From a virus, in IMG/VR virus record IMGVR_UViG_3300042320_001097, positions 1 through 31,735 of that record: a stretch of 31,735 nt of DNA; one strand, given 5' to 3'. Below are positions 1 to 6,212 of this stretch, one piece after another (positions within the stretch are counted from its first letter, which is position 1; each line of letters begins with the position of its first letter). The notes beneath the pieces are model-generated. The model ran no database searches. It worked only from the letters and a program-made list of their open reading frames with translations, and was not told the origin of the DNA. The translations under genes were made by a program, and so were the position numbers.

Positions 1-60
1 GTCGGCTGCGGCAGCCCGCAGGCAGAGCTGCAAAAAGCAAAGGCCAGGGGTGCGCTGTGA
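1..60 (+). CDS. C-terminal end of an upstream gene (partial)
   Basis: An open frame enters from the left edge in frame 1 and ends at a TGA at 58-60. Only 19 residues are visible (ending KARGAL), too few to identify a family. The stop overlaps the GTG of the next gene in a GTGA junction, the same coupling used between the following genes, so this fragment is probably the end of another member of the same operon. Its identity could reveal one more step of the modification cassette. Confidence 0.5.
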   Translation, partial: VGCGSPQAELQKAKARGAL

Positions 61-584
61 AGACCGTGCTTTACGTCGTCGGAGCGCCCGGTGTAGGTAA
101 AAGCACTGCGCTCACCGGACTACTCGACAAGTGGGCCACCGCGCTTGTTCAGTCCCCAAAGTGGACATTGAGTGCGCCGATTGCTCTCGTTGGTCACTAC
201 GTAAAGGGCGGCCATGATGGCGGCGACACCGTTCCCTACGACGGTGCGGCAGAGTGCTTGACGTACATGCGCGATGTTCTGTTGCAAGATCACCGCCTGC
301 ATGGCTTTGTGCTGGATGGTGACCGCTTTACAACCTCTACCTGCCGTCAGTTCACTGACGGCCTACCTGGCATCCGTGTTGTGTGTGTTCATCTACAAGC
401 CAGTGACGCAACACTCACAGCCAGACGGACAGCCAGGGGCAGCACGCAGAACCCAACATGGATGCTCGGCCGCAACACGAAGGCGGCACGGTTTGCTGAC
501 AGCTTCCCCGACGCGGTACGGCTGCAGACTGATGAAATGAGGCCGGATGAAGTCACCCAGGCAATACGGGAACTGTTGCGGTGA
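57..584 (+). CDS. P-loop kinase, 5-hydroxymethyl-dU DNA kinase-like
   Basis: The 175-residue product has a Walker A loop GAPGVGKST at residues 9-17, a second conserved block around 45-60 (GHYVKGG...GGDTVPYD), a Walker B-like stretch FVLDGDRF at 84-91, and a late basic block with RG at 126-127 followed by QNPTWMLGRNTK. This order (lG.Y, GxD, lxGDRf, Rg..q...gR.TK) is what I remember of phage 5-hmdU DNA kinases, which phosphorylate 5-hydroxymethyluracil within DNA to make a leaving group for later substitution. The match is from memory, not from a search. The start is GTG at 57, with AGGGG 6 bases upstream and a GTGA overlap with the preceding stop. It overlaps the sulfotransferase-like gene by 4 bases. 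A generic nucleotide kinase is the alternative, but the amino acid:DNA transferase-like gene three genes downstream favours the DNA-modification role. Confidence 0.72.
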   Translation: MKTVLYVVGAPGVGKSTALTGLLDKWATALVQSPKWTLSAPIALVGHYVKGGHDGGDTVPYDGAAECLTYMRDVLLQDHRLHGFVLDGDRFTTSTCRQFTDGLPGIRVVCVHLQASDATLTARRTARGSTQNPTWMLGRNTKAARFADSFPDAVRLQTDEMRPDEVTQAIRELLR

Positions 585-1624
585 GCGCATCGCCAGTCGC
601 ACTTGCAGAGCCAGATCTTGCGAAAGTGAAAGCTTTGCTTCTGGACACGGCATCACCCGTACACGGTGATCCATCGTGTGTAGTGGTGTTGTTGTCTGCG
701 AGCCGTAGTGGAAGCAGCACGGTGCATGACCTGCTGGCCCGGTGCGATGCCGTCGCGGCCTTGCCAGGAGAGATTGAGCCATACCTGCGATTGACTGGTA
801 ACGCGCAAGGCGTAGATGGAAGTAACGAGGTCACTTCCTTCACAAACATCGAAGAACTGCGCGCGCTTGTCCGCACGGATCTGCGCCTATGGTCGCAACC
901 TCTACCGCTGGTTCATGGTTCTGATTGGCATCAGCGTCGCCTGTTGTTTCAGTCTCCTATGGGCTTGGAGCTGGACGAAGGCTGGTATGACGGTTGCAGC
1001 AGACCGCCCGCTTCCAATCTCACGGTCTTGGAAGAGCCGCCACTGGTTCCAATAGCAGATGCGGTGAAGCCGGGTAGCCTAAACGGCGTCAAACTCATAC
1101 TCAAAACACCACAACTCGTCTATCGACGTGGGCTGGTGGAGGCGCTGTTTCCAAACAGTCCGGTTCACTACCTACACCTAAGACGCAGCGCGCCGGGGAC
1201 TGTCAACGGACTGCTTGATGGGTGGCTTGGTCCACACTTTTGGTCATATCGACTACCAGCGCCTGATGGGGCGGCGATGCCTGACTGGTGGTGCTTTGAT
1301 GTGCCGCCAGGATGGCACGCGACACGAGGACTGCTTGATGCCTGTGTGCTGCAATGGGTTGCCGCCAACACGGCTGCGCTTCTGCACCCGCTGGTGGGGC
1401 ATCTCCACTACGAGGACTTGTGGAGGCCGCAAGCAGAGCAACGAATAGCAGCCGCTTGTGGGATTGCCGTTGAGGCACGGCTACGTACAGTGATGGCGAC
1501 AGAACAGCCGGCTGAAAGACGCTGGGCAACCAAGCGGCCAGAACTTGCAGGCTTGATGGAGAGGAATGACGTTACACAGCTCATGGAGCAGCTGGGTTAC
1601 GTGAATGGAGGTGTCCAGTGGTAG
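581..1624 (+). CDS. Sulfotransferase-like protein
   Basis: This 347-residue protein has a PAPS-sulfotransferase-like 5'-phosphosulfate loop, SASRSGSS at residues 39-46, after a hydrophobic strand (CVVVLL). An acidic GEIEPYL segment follows at 63-69. A second strand ends in YLHLRRSAPGTVNG at 197-210, which resembles the 3'-phosphate binding site (strand, Arg, Ser/Asn further on). The length fits the family. Sulfotransferases move a sulfo group from PAPS to a hydroxyl or amine. Here the gene sits between a 5-hmdU kinase-like gene and an amidinotransferase-like gene with 4- and 7-base overlaps, so the acceptor may be a modified base, a precursor, or a small amine; that is inference. The GTG start at 581 is fixed by the GTGA overlap. 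Some sulfotransferase-fold proteins have other activities, so the reaction is not certain. Confidence 0.6.
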   Translation: MSASPVALAEPDLAKVKALLLDTASPVHGDPSCVVVLLSASRSGSSTVHDLLARCDAVAALPGEIEPYLRLTGNAQGVDGSNEVTSFTNIEELRALVRTDLRLWSQPLPLVHGSDWHQRRLLFQSPMGLELDEGWYDGCSRPPASNLTVLEEPPLVPIADAVKPGSLNGVKLILKTPQLVYRRGLVEALFPNSPVHYLHLRRSAPGTVNGLLDGWLGPHFWSYRLPAPDGAAMPDWWCFDVPPGWHATRGLLDACVLQWVAANTAALLHPLVGHLHYEDLWRPQAEQRIAAACGIAVEARLRTVMATEQPAERRWATKRPELAGLMERNDVTQLMEQLGYVNGGVQW

Positions 1625-2451
1625 GGTTACAGGTCGTCAACCCGGATGGTCGGCTACGTTCAGTGCTGGTATCCAGTGCTGACAAGCTTGCGGCATCCTT
1701 GCCGGCCGCTGTTCCCGCAAGCTGGCTCGCCATGCCAGACGCAAAGGGTCTGATGGCAGAAGTGGAAGCATTCCACGACTTCTTGCGATCGCGCTTGCAG
1801 CTTGTTGTTGTCGACGTGGCCGACGCAACGCTGTTTGATGGCCTGTATGCGCGCGATTACGGCGCCGTCGTCAATCAGACGCTGTATCTGATGCGCAGTC
1901 CAGTGCCGCATCGTGCGCCAGAACGAGACAGGGTGGCTGACGAGCTGCAAAGGCTTGGAATCAAGGCAGTGTGCGCGCCAGATGATGTCTATGGTGAGGG
2001 AGCAGACCTGCTTCCGCTTTCGCAGGGCCGATGGGCAATCGCAACCGGACGGCGCACAACACAAGGCATGGCCTTATGGATGCGCTCGCAGCTTCCATCA
2101 GATCAAGTCCTCTATCGAACCAAAAAGCGTGGACCTGATGTGCCTCAGCACCTGCTGGGTGGCAACCGCATCCTCAACGGGGTGCTTTACCACCGCGCAG
2201 ATGTCGAGCCACTGCCAGGATGGACGGGCGAGTGCGTCAGTCTGAATGTCAATGATGAGGTTGGCAGCAAGCTCGGCATGAACTGGCTCGTGCTGGACAG
2301 GGCGGAAGTCGTGATGGCAGAGGACTGCCCAGGAGTGCGAGCCATGCTGGAGAAAAAAGGCATCAAAGTTCATGTTCTGCCGATGGCTAACATCAGGGCA
2401 ATGGGGGGCGGCTTTGCCTGCGCCACGTTGCCGCTGTGGAGAGATCTATGA
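1618..2451 (+). CDS. Pentein-fold amidinotransferase / amidinohydrolase-like protein
   Basis: The 277-residue product resembles the pentein superfamily (glycine amidinotransferase, dimethylargininase, arginine deiminase). Visible features are ARDYGAVV at residues 78-85, EGADLLPL at 127-134, a GRRTTQG turn at 144-150, and a C-terminal glycine-rich motif GGGFACATLPL with the expected nucleophile Cys268. These enzymes attack the guanidinium carbon of arginine-like substrates and either transfer the amidino group to an amine or hydrolyse it. By eye, the usual His-(Leu/Ile)-Asp motif before the last strand appears as VSLN (207-210), so the general-base His may be replaced or supplied elsewhere, for example by H178. 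The start is GTG at 1618 with GGAGGTG at 1607-1613; a later start is unlikely because MVGLQVVNPDG begins the first strand. It overlaps the sulfotransferase-like gene by 7 bases and the next gene by 4. Confidence 0.68.
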   Translation: MVGLQVVNPDGRLRSVLVSSADKLAASLPAAVPASWLAMPDAKGLMAEVEAFHDFLRSRLQLVVVDVADATLFDGLYARDYGAVVNQTLYLMRSPVPHRAPERDRVADELQRLGIKAVCAPDDVYGEGADLLPLSQGRWAIATGRRTTQGMALWMRSQLPSDQVLYRTKKRGPDVPQHLLGGNRILNGVLYHRADVEPLPGWTGECVSLNVNDEVGSKLGMNWLVLDRAEVVMAEDCPGVRAMLEKKGIKVHVLPMANIRAMGGGFACATLPLWRDL

Positions 2452-3404
2452 CAGATGCGCTTGATCCAACGTCATGGCCCTTGTGGTCTGTGTTCATTCG
2501 CTTTGCACGTCGTCAGCTGGAAACGCTCGACTACGACCCGTTCCATCCGATGCTGGTGCACCTACAGCGCGGCACGAGTGTTGATGAAGGCTTGTGGTCC
2601 AGCTTCCTTTACATGGCCTTCTACAACCTGGGATCAGCCTACTGTGCGTGGACAACAACACGTCCGATGCAGGCACTTCCAGCAATAGCGGACCGATGGT
2701 CTATCGGAACGCAAAGACGCAACCTGCGAGCAAGCAGTGTTTGCAAGCATGTTGAGTCATTGGCATCGCAAGCCAGACCGCACGGGAGCCTCTACAGCTT
2801 CTTCACACATGACTTCACTGGTAACGAAAAGGCAGATTGGCTAAGCCTTCTGAACAGGCTGGAAGGCGTGTGGGGTAACGGAAGGTGGGGCGCTTACACG
2901 ACAGCTGAGCTGCTACAGAAAGTGAACCAGCTACCAGTGCAGCCAGCAACCCTTGGATTGGAAGGAGCCACAGGCCCACGAAAGGGACTGGTGGTGCTGA
3001 CGGGCCTATCAGCGGAAACCAGCACGGAGGTCATGCAGGTGTATGGTGACGCGCTACTGGCCAAGCTACGCAGCCTGTTTCCAAACCCCCGCATCCCCTG
3101 GGCAAGACACGGCATTGACTTCGCAATGACCGAAAGCATCCTCTGCGACTTCTACGGCTTGACCAAGGGTCGCTACTACATCGGGCGGGACATAGACCGT
3201 GAGGCAGGACGGATACTGTCTCAAAGTGGTCGAACTGACGTGGATATGGGTCCCTTGTGGGCCGCACGCGCCACAGTGTTCCCACCTCACCTGCTTGCTG
3301 AGCGACGGAGGACCGTGCTGGACATTGATTATGAAAGAGCGCGGGTCTACAAAGAGACTGGCCTGCTGGCAGACTACCGTGACGACTTCCCTTTGCTGCC
3401 ATGA
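2448..3404 (+). CDS. Amino acid:DNA transferase-like protein (aGPT-Pplase family)
   Basis: This 318-residue, mostly helical protein contains blocks I recognise from the alpha-glutamyl/putrescinyl thymine pyrophosphorylase family, later called amino acid:DNA transferase. They are a helix LYMAFYNLGSAYCAW at residues 54-68, GTQRRNLR at 87-94, VWGNGRWGAYTTAELLQKV at 141-159 and GPRKGL at 176-181. Family members replace the (pyro)phosphate on activated 5-hydroxymethyl-dU in phage DNA with an amine such as an amino acid or putrescine. No search was possible; the call rests on remembered motifs. The ATG at 2448 overlaps the previous stop as ATGA and has GGAGAG a few bases upstream, so it is preferred over the in-frame GTG/ATG codons at 2436-2448. 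It is the last gene of the four-gene overlapping set; a new promoter-like site follows. Confidence 0.7.
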   Translation: MTDALDPTSWPLWSVFIRFARRQLETLDYDPFHPMLVHLQRGTSVDEGLWSSFLYMAFYNLGSAYCAWTTTRPMQALPAIADRWSIGTQRRNLRASSVCKHVESLASQARPHGSLYSFFTHDFTGNEKADWLSLLNRLEGVWGNGRWGAYTTAELLQKVNQLPVQPATLGLEGATGPRKGLVVLTGLSAETSTEVMQVYGDALLAKLRSLFPNPRIPWARHGIDFAMTESILCDFYGLTKGRYYIGRDIDREAGRILSQSGRTDVDMGPLWAARATVFPPHLLAERRRTVLDIDYERARVYKETGLLADYRDDFPLLP

Positions 3405-3411
3405 GTGATTG

Positions 3412-3439
3412 TTGCGCATAACTGCCTGCATGTTAGTAT
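3412..3439 (+). promoter_or_regulatory. Candidate sigma70-type promoter (extended -10)
   Basis: TTGCGC at 3412-3417 is separated by 16 bases from TAGTAT at 3434-3439, which is directly preceded by TGT, giving an extended -10 (TGn). It lies in the 55-base gap after the hypermodification cassette and 20 bases before the ATG at 3460. The -35 matches the consensus at three of six positions, so this is a suggestion only. Confidence 0.35.
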
Positions 3440-3459
3440 GGTGGTGCAAGGGGGCCACC

Positions 3460-3798
3460 ATGATTGACTACAAACAGGCAGTAAGTGGGGAACAGCGTGC
3501 GGCTTGTGCGAGGTTGCAGGCCGACCTGCAGTTAGAGCTGAGCGCACTGCCTAAGCAGGCAAAGTGGCACGAGCGCATCGCCTACAACAACGCAATCGAC
3601 TGGCTCGATAGCGTCATTCAACATGGCGCATACGGTTGCCAGCTGTGCTTTACGAAGCATCCGGTCGTGTTGCGTCTTGCTGCGCATCATGGAGTGCCGG
3701 TAGCGCCCGCCCCGCGTCATGCCACGACTGATGATGTGCGTAGGTTGCGGGAAGGCATCGCGCTGACAGAAAGGGTGCGTCCTAACCTGCGCGCATAG
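3460..3798 (+). CDS. Hypothetical protein, 112 aa
   Basis: I do not recognise this family. The product is soluble and largely helical, with a central YGCQLCF segment (a single CxxC pair) and an arginine-rich C-terminal helix. The ATG at 3460 is chosen over an upstream in-frame codon at 3409 because a strong AAGGGGG stretch (3448-3454) lies just before it. It is the first gene after the hypermodification cassette and is separated from it by a candidate promoter. Its TAG stop (3796-3798) lies inside the first unit of a tandem decamer repeat. Confidence 0.65.
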   Translation: MIDYKQAVSGEQRAACARLQADLQLELSALPKQAKWHERIAYNNAIDWLDSVIQHGAYGCQLCFTKHPVVLRLAAHHGVPVAPAPRHATTDDVRRLREGIALTERVRPNLRA

Positions 3799-3830
3799 GG
3801 GCGCGCAGGGGCGCGTAGGGGCGCGTAGGG
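3791..3830 (+). repeat. Tandem decamer repeat (four units)
   Basis: Four consecutive 10-base units read GCGCATAGGG, GCGCGCAGGG, GCGCGTAGGG and GCGCGTAGGG. Further degenerate copies follow at 3841-3860 (GGCGCATAGGG, then its near inverse CCCATACGCG). The array begins inside the stop region of the 112-aa gene and fills the front half of the 166-base gap before the next start. It could be a protein-binding array or a replication or regulatory element; nothing in the sequence decides between these. Confidence 0.8.
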
Positions 3831-3892
3831 GCCTGTAACGGGGCGCATAGGGTGCCCATACGCGCCAGCACTGGCAACGCATGGCCGGTGCG

Positions 3893-3921
3893 TGCACAGG
3901 GCTAACACCCTACAATATAAC
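3893..3921 (+). promoter_or_regulatory. Candidate sigma70-type promoter
   Basis: TGCACA (3893-3898) and TATAAC (3916-3921) match the -35 and -10 consensus at four and five of six positions, with an ideal 17-base spacer. It lies between the decamer array and the ATG at 3965, in a local AT-rich patch that is unusual in this GC-rich region. Transcription would start near 3927 and read into the 115-aa gene. Confidence 0.45.
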
Positions 3922-3964
3922 GGCAGCGCAACACGGTACAGCAAACAGTAAGGCAGATCAAAAC

Positions 3965-4312
3965 ATGACTATCTGGACAATACGGGAAGCTGGCGATAAC
4001 AAAAGCGTGGGGGCTGACGGGCAGGTGGTGTTCGACCCCAGCTTTTCGCCTAACTGGCTGCAGATGCCCGATGACCTCGGCGGACAGCAGCATCGTGTCG
4101 CTGGCAGCTGCTGGATGTCGTGCGCGCCCAACCCGGAAAGAGATCTGAATGACCAGTCAACGTGGTGGCTGGAGCAGAAAACACGCTGGCACGTTCTGGC
4201 TGACTCGCCGATGGTCGTGGCCGAGGTGGTGGGCAAGGGCTGGGTTGTGATTGAGCCTGGACCGGAGGCGCGCTCGTTCCTTATGAGGCTCGCCAAGCTG
4301 GAAAAGCTCTAA
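3965..4312 (+). CDS. Hypothetical protein, 115 aa
   Basis: The product is unrecognised. It is a small soluble protein with many Trp residues (for example WTIREAG near the start, CWMSC and STWWLEQ mid-protein) and no membrane segment. The ATG at 3965 is preferred over the earlier in-frame start at 3881, because the latter would lie upstream of the candidate promoter and inside the AT-rich control region. AAGG about 12 bases upstream is a weak ribosome site. A long hairpin follows 13 bases after its stop and separates it from a convergent minus-strand gene. Confidence 0.6.
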   Translation: MTIWTIREAGDNKSVGADGQVVFDPSFSPNWLQMPDDLGGQQHRVAGSCWMSCAPNPERDLNDQSTWWLEQKTRWHVLADSPMVVAEVVGKGWVVIEPGPEARSFLMRLAKLEKL

Positions 4313-4325
4313 GACGCAAGGCCGC

Positions 4326-4369
4326 ATCTCATGCCGCCGCCCGGTTCAGCCCGGCGGCAGGTATGAGAT
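4326..4369. terminator. Long hairpin between convergent genes (possible bidirectional terminator)
   Basis: ATCTCAT (4326-4332) pairs with ATGAGAT (4363-4369), and GCCGCCG (4333-4339) pairs with CGGCGGC (4352-4358), leaving a 4-base bulge. The structure separates the plus-strand 115-aa gene from the minus-strand 105-aa gene, whose stop codon (4346-4348) lies in the loop. Neither side has a good T-run, so it may act as an RNA-stabilising structure rather than a classical intrinsic terminator. Confidence 0.55.
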
Positions 4370-4663
4370 AAGGTAGTGCACACCACCACCATCCATCAGA
4401 AAGGTGCCGCCGGCCAGAAGGCCGTGGAAGTCCAGCGTCACGCTATCGCCGTTGTGTACGTGCATAAACGCACCGCTGGGGAACGTAAACGTGGCGTCAC
4501 CGCTATGGGCTTCTACGTGAAGGTGGTGTATTGCCGCACCACCGTCAATCACTAAGGTGGTGAGGGCAGACACTTCACCACCAAGCACGACGAGCTGGCC
4601 GCTGGTGGTGGGTCGCCCGTCCGCTGCTCCTGCTACCCGGTCGTTCCAAGCGTGAGTGGCCAA
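4346..4663 (-). CDS. Hypothetical beta-rich protein, 105 aa, lone minus-strand gene
   Basis: This is the only minus-strand gene I support in the left arm. The product is rich in Gly, His, Val and Thr with alternating hydrophobic residues (LTTLVIDGGA, IHHLHVEAHSG, VTLDFHG), which suggests a small beta-sandwich or decoration-like domain; I cannot assign a family. The TTG start at 4663 has GAGG 6 bases upstream. No better downstream start was found. Its 3' end folds into the long hairpin. It is head-to-head with the zinc-ribbon gene at 4722, with only 58 bases between them. It could be a late-acting accessory gene inserted in the early region. Confidence 0.6.
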   Translation of the reverse strand: MATHAWNDRVAGAADGRPTTSGQLVVLGGEVSALTTLVIDGGAAIHHLHVEAHSGDATFTFPSGAFMHVHNGDSVTLDFHGLLAGGTFLMDGGGVHYLISYLPPG

Positions 4664-4721
4664 TCTTCACCTCAAAGACAGCGTAGCGCAGGCGTGCGTC
4701 AAGCGCCCGGAGGACCTACAT

Positions 4722-5009
4722 ATGAGTGGAGGCATCATGTCAGGGCTACTGTGTGAGAAGTGTGACAGTGGGACAAAGGTTGTAGACAGCCGTTGCACCC
4801 CGCATCCAGATACACCGATCGCAGCGAGGCGCGCGGCGATGGCGTGGGGTGGTATTGATGAGAGCTGGCAGTGTCGCCGTAGGGTTTGCTCTACCTGCTT
4901 CGCAATCAGCTGGACGATTGAGATGCCGATGACCACGCTGATGGACCTGATGATGCTGGTTGAGCAGGGCAAGGCCAAAAACGTAGTCGCAGCTCTGCAA
5001 GGAAAGTAA
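4722..5009 (+). CDS. NrdR-like zinc-ribbon protein, 95 aa
   Basis: The N-terminal half resembles the zinc ribbon of NrdR: CEKC at residues 11-14, then VVDSR at 20-24, an arginine-rich turn, and CRRRVCSTC with the second pair C56/C59. In NrdR this ribbon binds NrdR boxes upstream of ribonucleotide reductase genes and an ATP-cone follows. Here no ATP-cone is present and the protein is shorter, so DNA or RNA binding is likely but the target is unknown. The ATG at 4722 is set by GGAGG (4709-4713) 8 bases upstream; an alternative ATG at 4737 with its own GGAGG would remove five residues and leave all four cysteines. The next gene starts 5 bases after its stop. Confidence 0.65.
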   Translation: MSGGIMSGLLCEKCDSGTKVVDSRCTPHPDTPIAARRAAMAWGGIDESWQCRRRVCSTCFAISWTIEMPMTTLMDLMMLVEQGKAKNVVAALQGK

Positions 5010-5014
5010 GGCTG

Positions 5015-5344
5015 ATGCCTGCAATCGGTCTGGTTCTAATGGTCAAGCTCACGGCTTACACAGCCGACTGCACTGGATGCAGTGGTGTCATGGCGGACGG
5101 GCGGCGTGCGGACCACCGCCTGCAAGTCGTTGCTGCAAGCAAGGCATGGCCGCTCGGCACATGTCTGGAGCTGGAGCTTGGAGGCGACAAGCATCGTGTG
5201 CAGGTGGCTGACAGGCTTGGTCCTCGCACACGCCAACAACCCGGAGCAGACCGGCATCTGGACTTGCTGGTTGAGAGCACGGCCCAGGCTCGCGCTATGG
5301 GTGTTCAGCAAGTGCGTGCGCGGGTTGTGTCGTGCAAGAGCTAA
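5015..5344 (+). CDS. 3D-domain / RlpA-like double-psi beta-barrel protein, 109 aa
   Basis: The protein matches the 3D (three-aspartate) barrel found in MltA and stationary-phase secreted hydrolases: LTAYTADCTGCSGVMADG at 12-29, WPLGTCLEL at 45-53, VADRLGP at 64-70 and DRHLDLLV at 79-86, with Asp66, Asp79 and Asp83 as candidate catalytic or fold aspartates. Such barrels cut or bind peptidoglycan. There is no convincing signal peptide, so it would need a holin or act on another target. The ATG at 5015 follows AAGG by 4 bases; an ATG at 5039 is possible. The next gene begins inside its last codons. Confidence 0.62.
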   Translation: MPAIGLVLMVKLTAYTADCTGCSGVMADGRRADHRLQVVAASKAWPLGTCLELELGGDKHRVQVADRLGPRTRQQPGADRHLDLLVESTAQARAMGVQQVRARVVSCKS

Positions 5345-5769
5345 CCTTGCCTCAACGTGTGGCTGCCGCGCCGTGGTGGCGCTGGCCCATCGGCTGTGCG
5401 GTGCGCACGCCCGGCTGCGCGGATCTGCTGCGGGTGGTGGGGCACCAGCACGTGCAGCGGGCGCCGCACCTGCGCCTGCGGGTGCACGCGCGCGGGCTGG
5501 TGGAGCTGACGATGCGGGCCACGGCCTGCGCGCCCGCGCTGGACGACGACGCCACCGCCGCGCTGCTGCTGGCGGCCCTGTGGGCGCACGACCCCGAGTG
5601 GCACACCCACCACGACGCGGAGGGCTACGTGGCGCACGTAGACCCGCGCAGGGGCGAGTGGACGGCGCAGGTGCGGGGCGAGGCGCTGGCGCTCGCTGCG
5701 CTTGCCTGCCTTGGCGAGAACGGGATGGCGGGCGTCTGGCCTGCAATCAAAACAAAGGATGAACCATGA
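5332..5769 (+). CDS. Hypothetical protein, 145 aa
   Basis: No family is recognised. The sequence is strongly GC-rich compared with the genes before it and is rich in Ala, Arg, His and Trp. An acidic stretch ([19 protein letters not shown]) and a [10 protein letters not shown] helix suggest a helical soluble protein. The GTG start at 5332 overlaps the preceding stop by 13 bases, and its end overlaps the dUTPase start as ATGA, which supports the frame. It appears to belong to the same transcription unit as the nucleotide-metabolism genes. Confidence 0.6.
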   Translation: MQELTLPQRVAAAPWWRWPIGCAVRTPGCADLLRVVGHQHVQRAPHLRLRVHARGLVELTMRATACAPALDDDATAALLLAALWAHDPEWHTHHDAEGYVAHVDPRRGEWTAQVRGEALALAALACLGENGMAGVWPAIKTKDEP

Positions 5770-6212
5770 CAACCCGTGACCATCACGTGCTCGTGCACGC
5801 ATCGCCTGCTGCTGTGGGCCTCCCCGAGTACGCAAGCAAAGGGGCCGCAGGCGCGGACCTACGCGCCGCGTCCGCCGTAGTGCTGGACCCTGGCTGCACC
5901 GCGCTGGTGCCGACCGGCATCAGCCTGCAGCTGCCGCCCGGTGTGGAGGCGCAGGTGCGCCCACGCAGCGGGCTGGCAATGAAGCACGGCATCACCGTGC
6001 TCAACGCGCCCGGCACCATTGACAGCGACTACCGGGGCGAGGTCAAGGTGTTGCTGGTGAACCACGGACGGGATGCGGTGCAGCTGGAGCGCGGCGACCG
6101 CATCGCGCAGCTGGTGCTGGCCCCGGTGCTGAGGGGCGTGTGGCTACCCGTGGACGAGCTGGACGAAACGGAGCGCGGGGCTGGTGGCTTTGGCTCAACG
6201 GGTCGCACATGA
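5766..6212 (+). CDS. dut: dUTP diphosphatase (trimeric dUTPase)
   Basis: All five trimeric dUTPase motifs are present in 148 residues: AGADLR (29-33 region), PRSGL (66-70), GTIDSDYRG (83-91) with the catalytic Asp, RGDRIAQL (109-116), and the glycine-rich C-terminal arm [10 protein letters not shown] (137-146). It hydrolyses dUTP to dUMP and pyrophosphate. This limits uracil in DNA and supplies dUMP, the precursor of dTMP and, in hypermodifying phages, of hydroxymethyl-dUMP. The length is normal and the enzyme looks complete. The ATG at 5766 and the stop at 6212 both form ATGA overlaps with neighbours. In this genome it plausibly feeds the modified-base pathway encoded at 57-3404. Confidence 0.95.
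   Translation: MTTRDHHVLVHASPAAVGLPEYASKGAAGADLRAASAVVLDPGCTALVPTGISLQLPPGVEAQVRPRSGLAMKHGITVLNAPGTIDSDYRGEVKVLLVNHGRDAVQLERGDRIAQLVLAPVLRGVWLPVDELDETERGAGGFGSTGRT

Noticed and set aside
5082-5762. A 226-codon plus-strand frame over the 3D-domain gene and its neighbour
   Set aside because: The frames at 5015-5344 and 5332-5769 carry a recognisable domain and form overlaps with neighbours; this one is Ala/Arg-rich noise.
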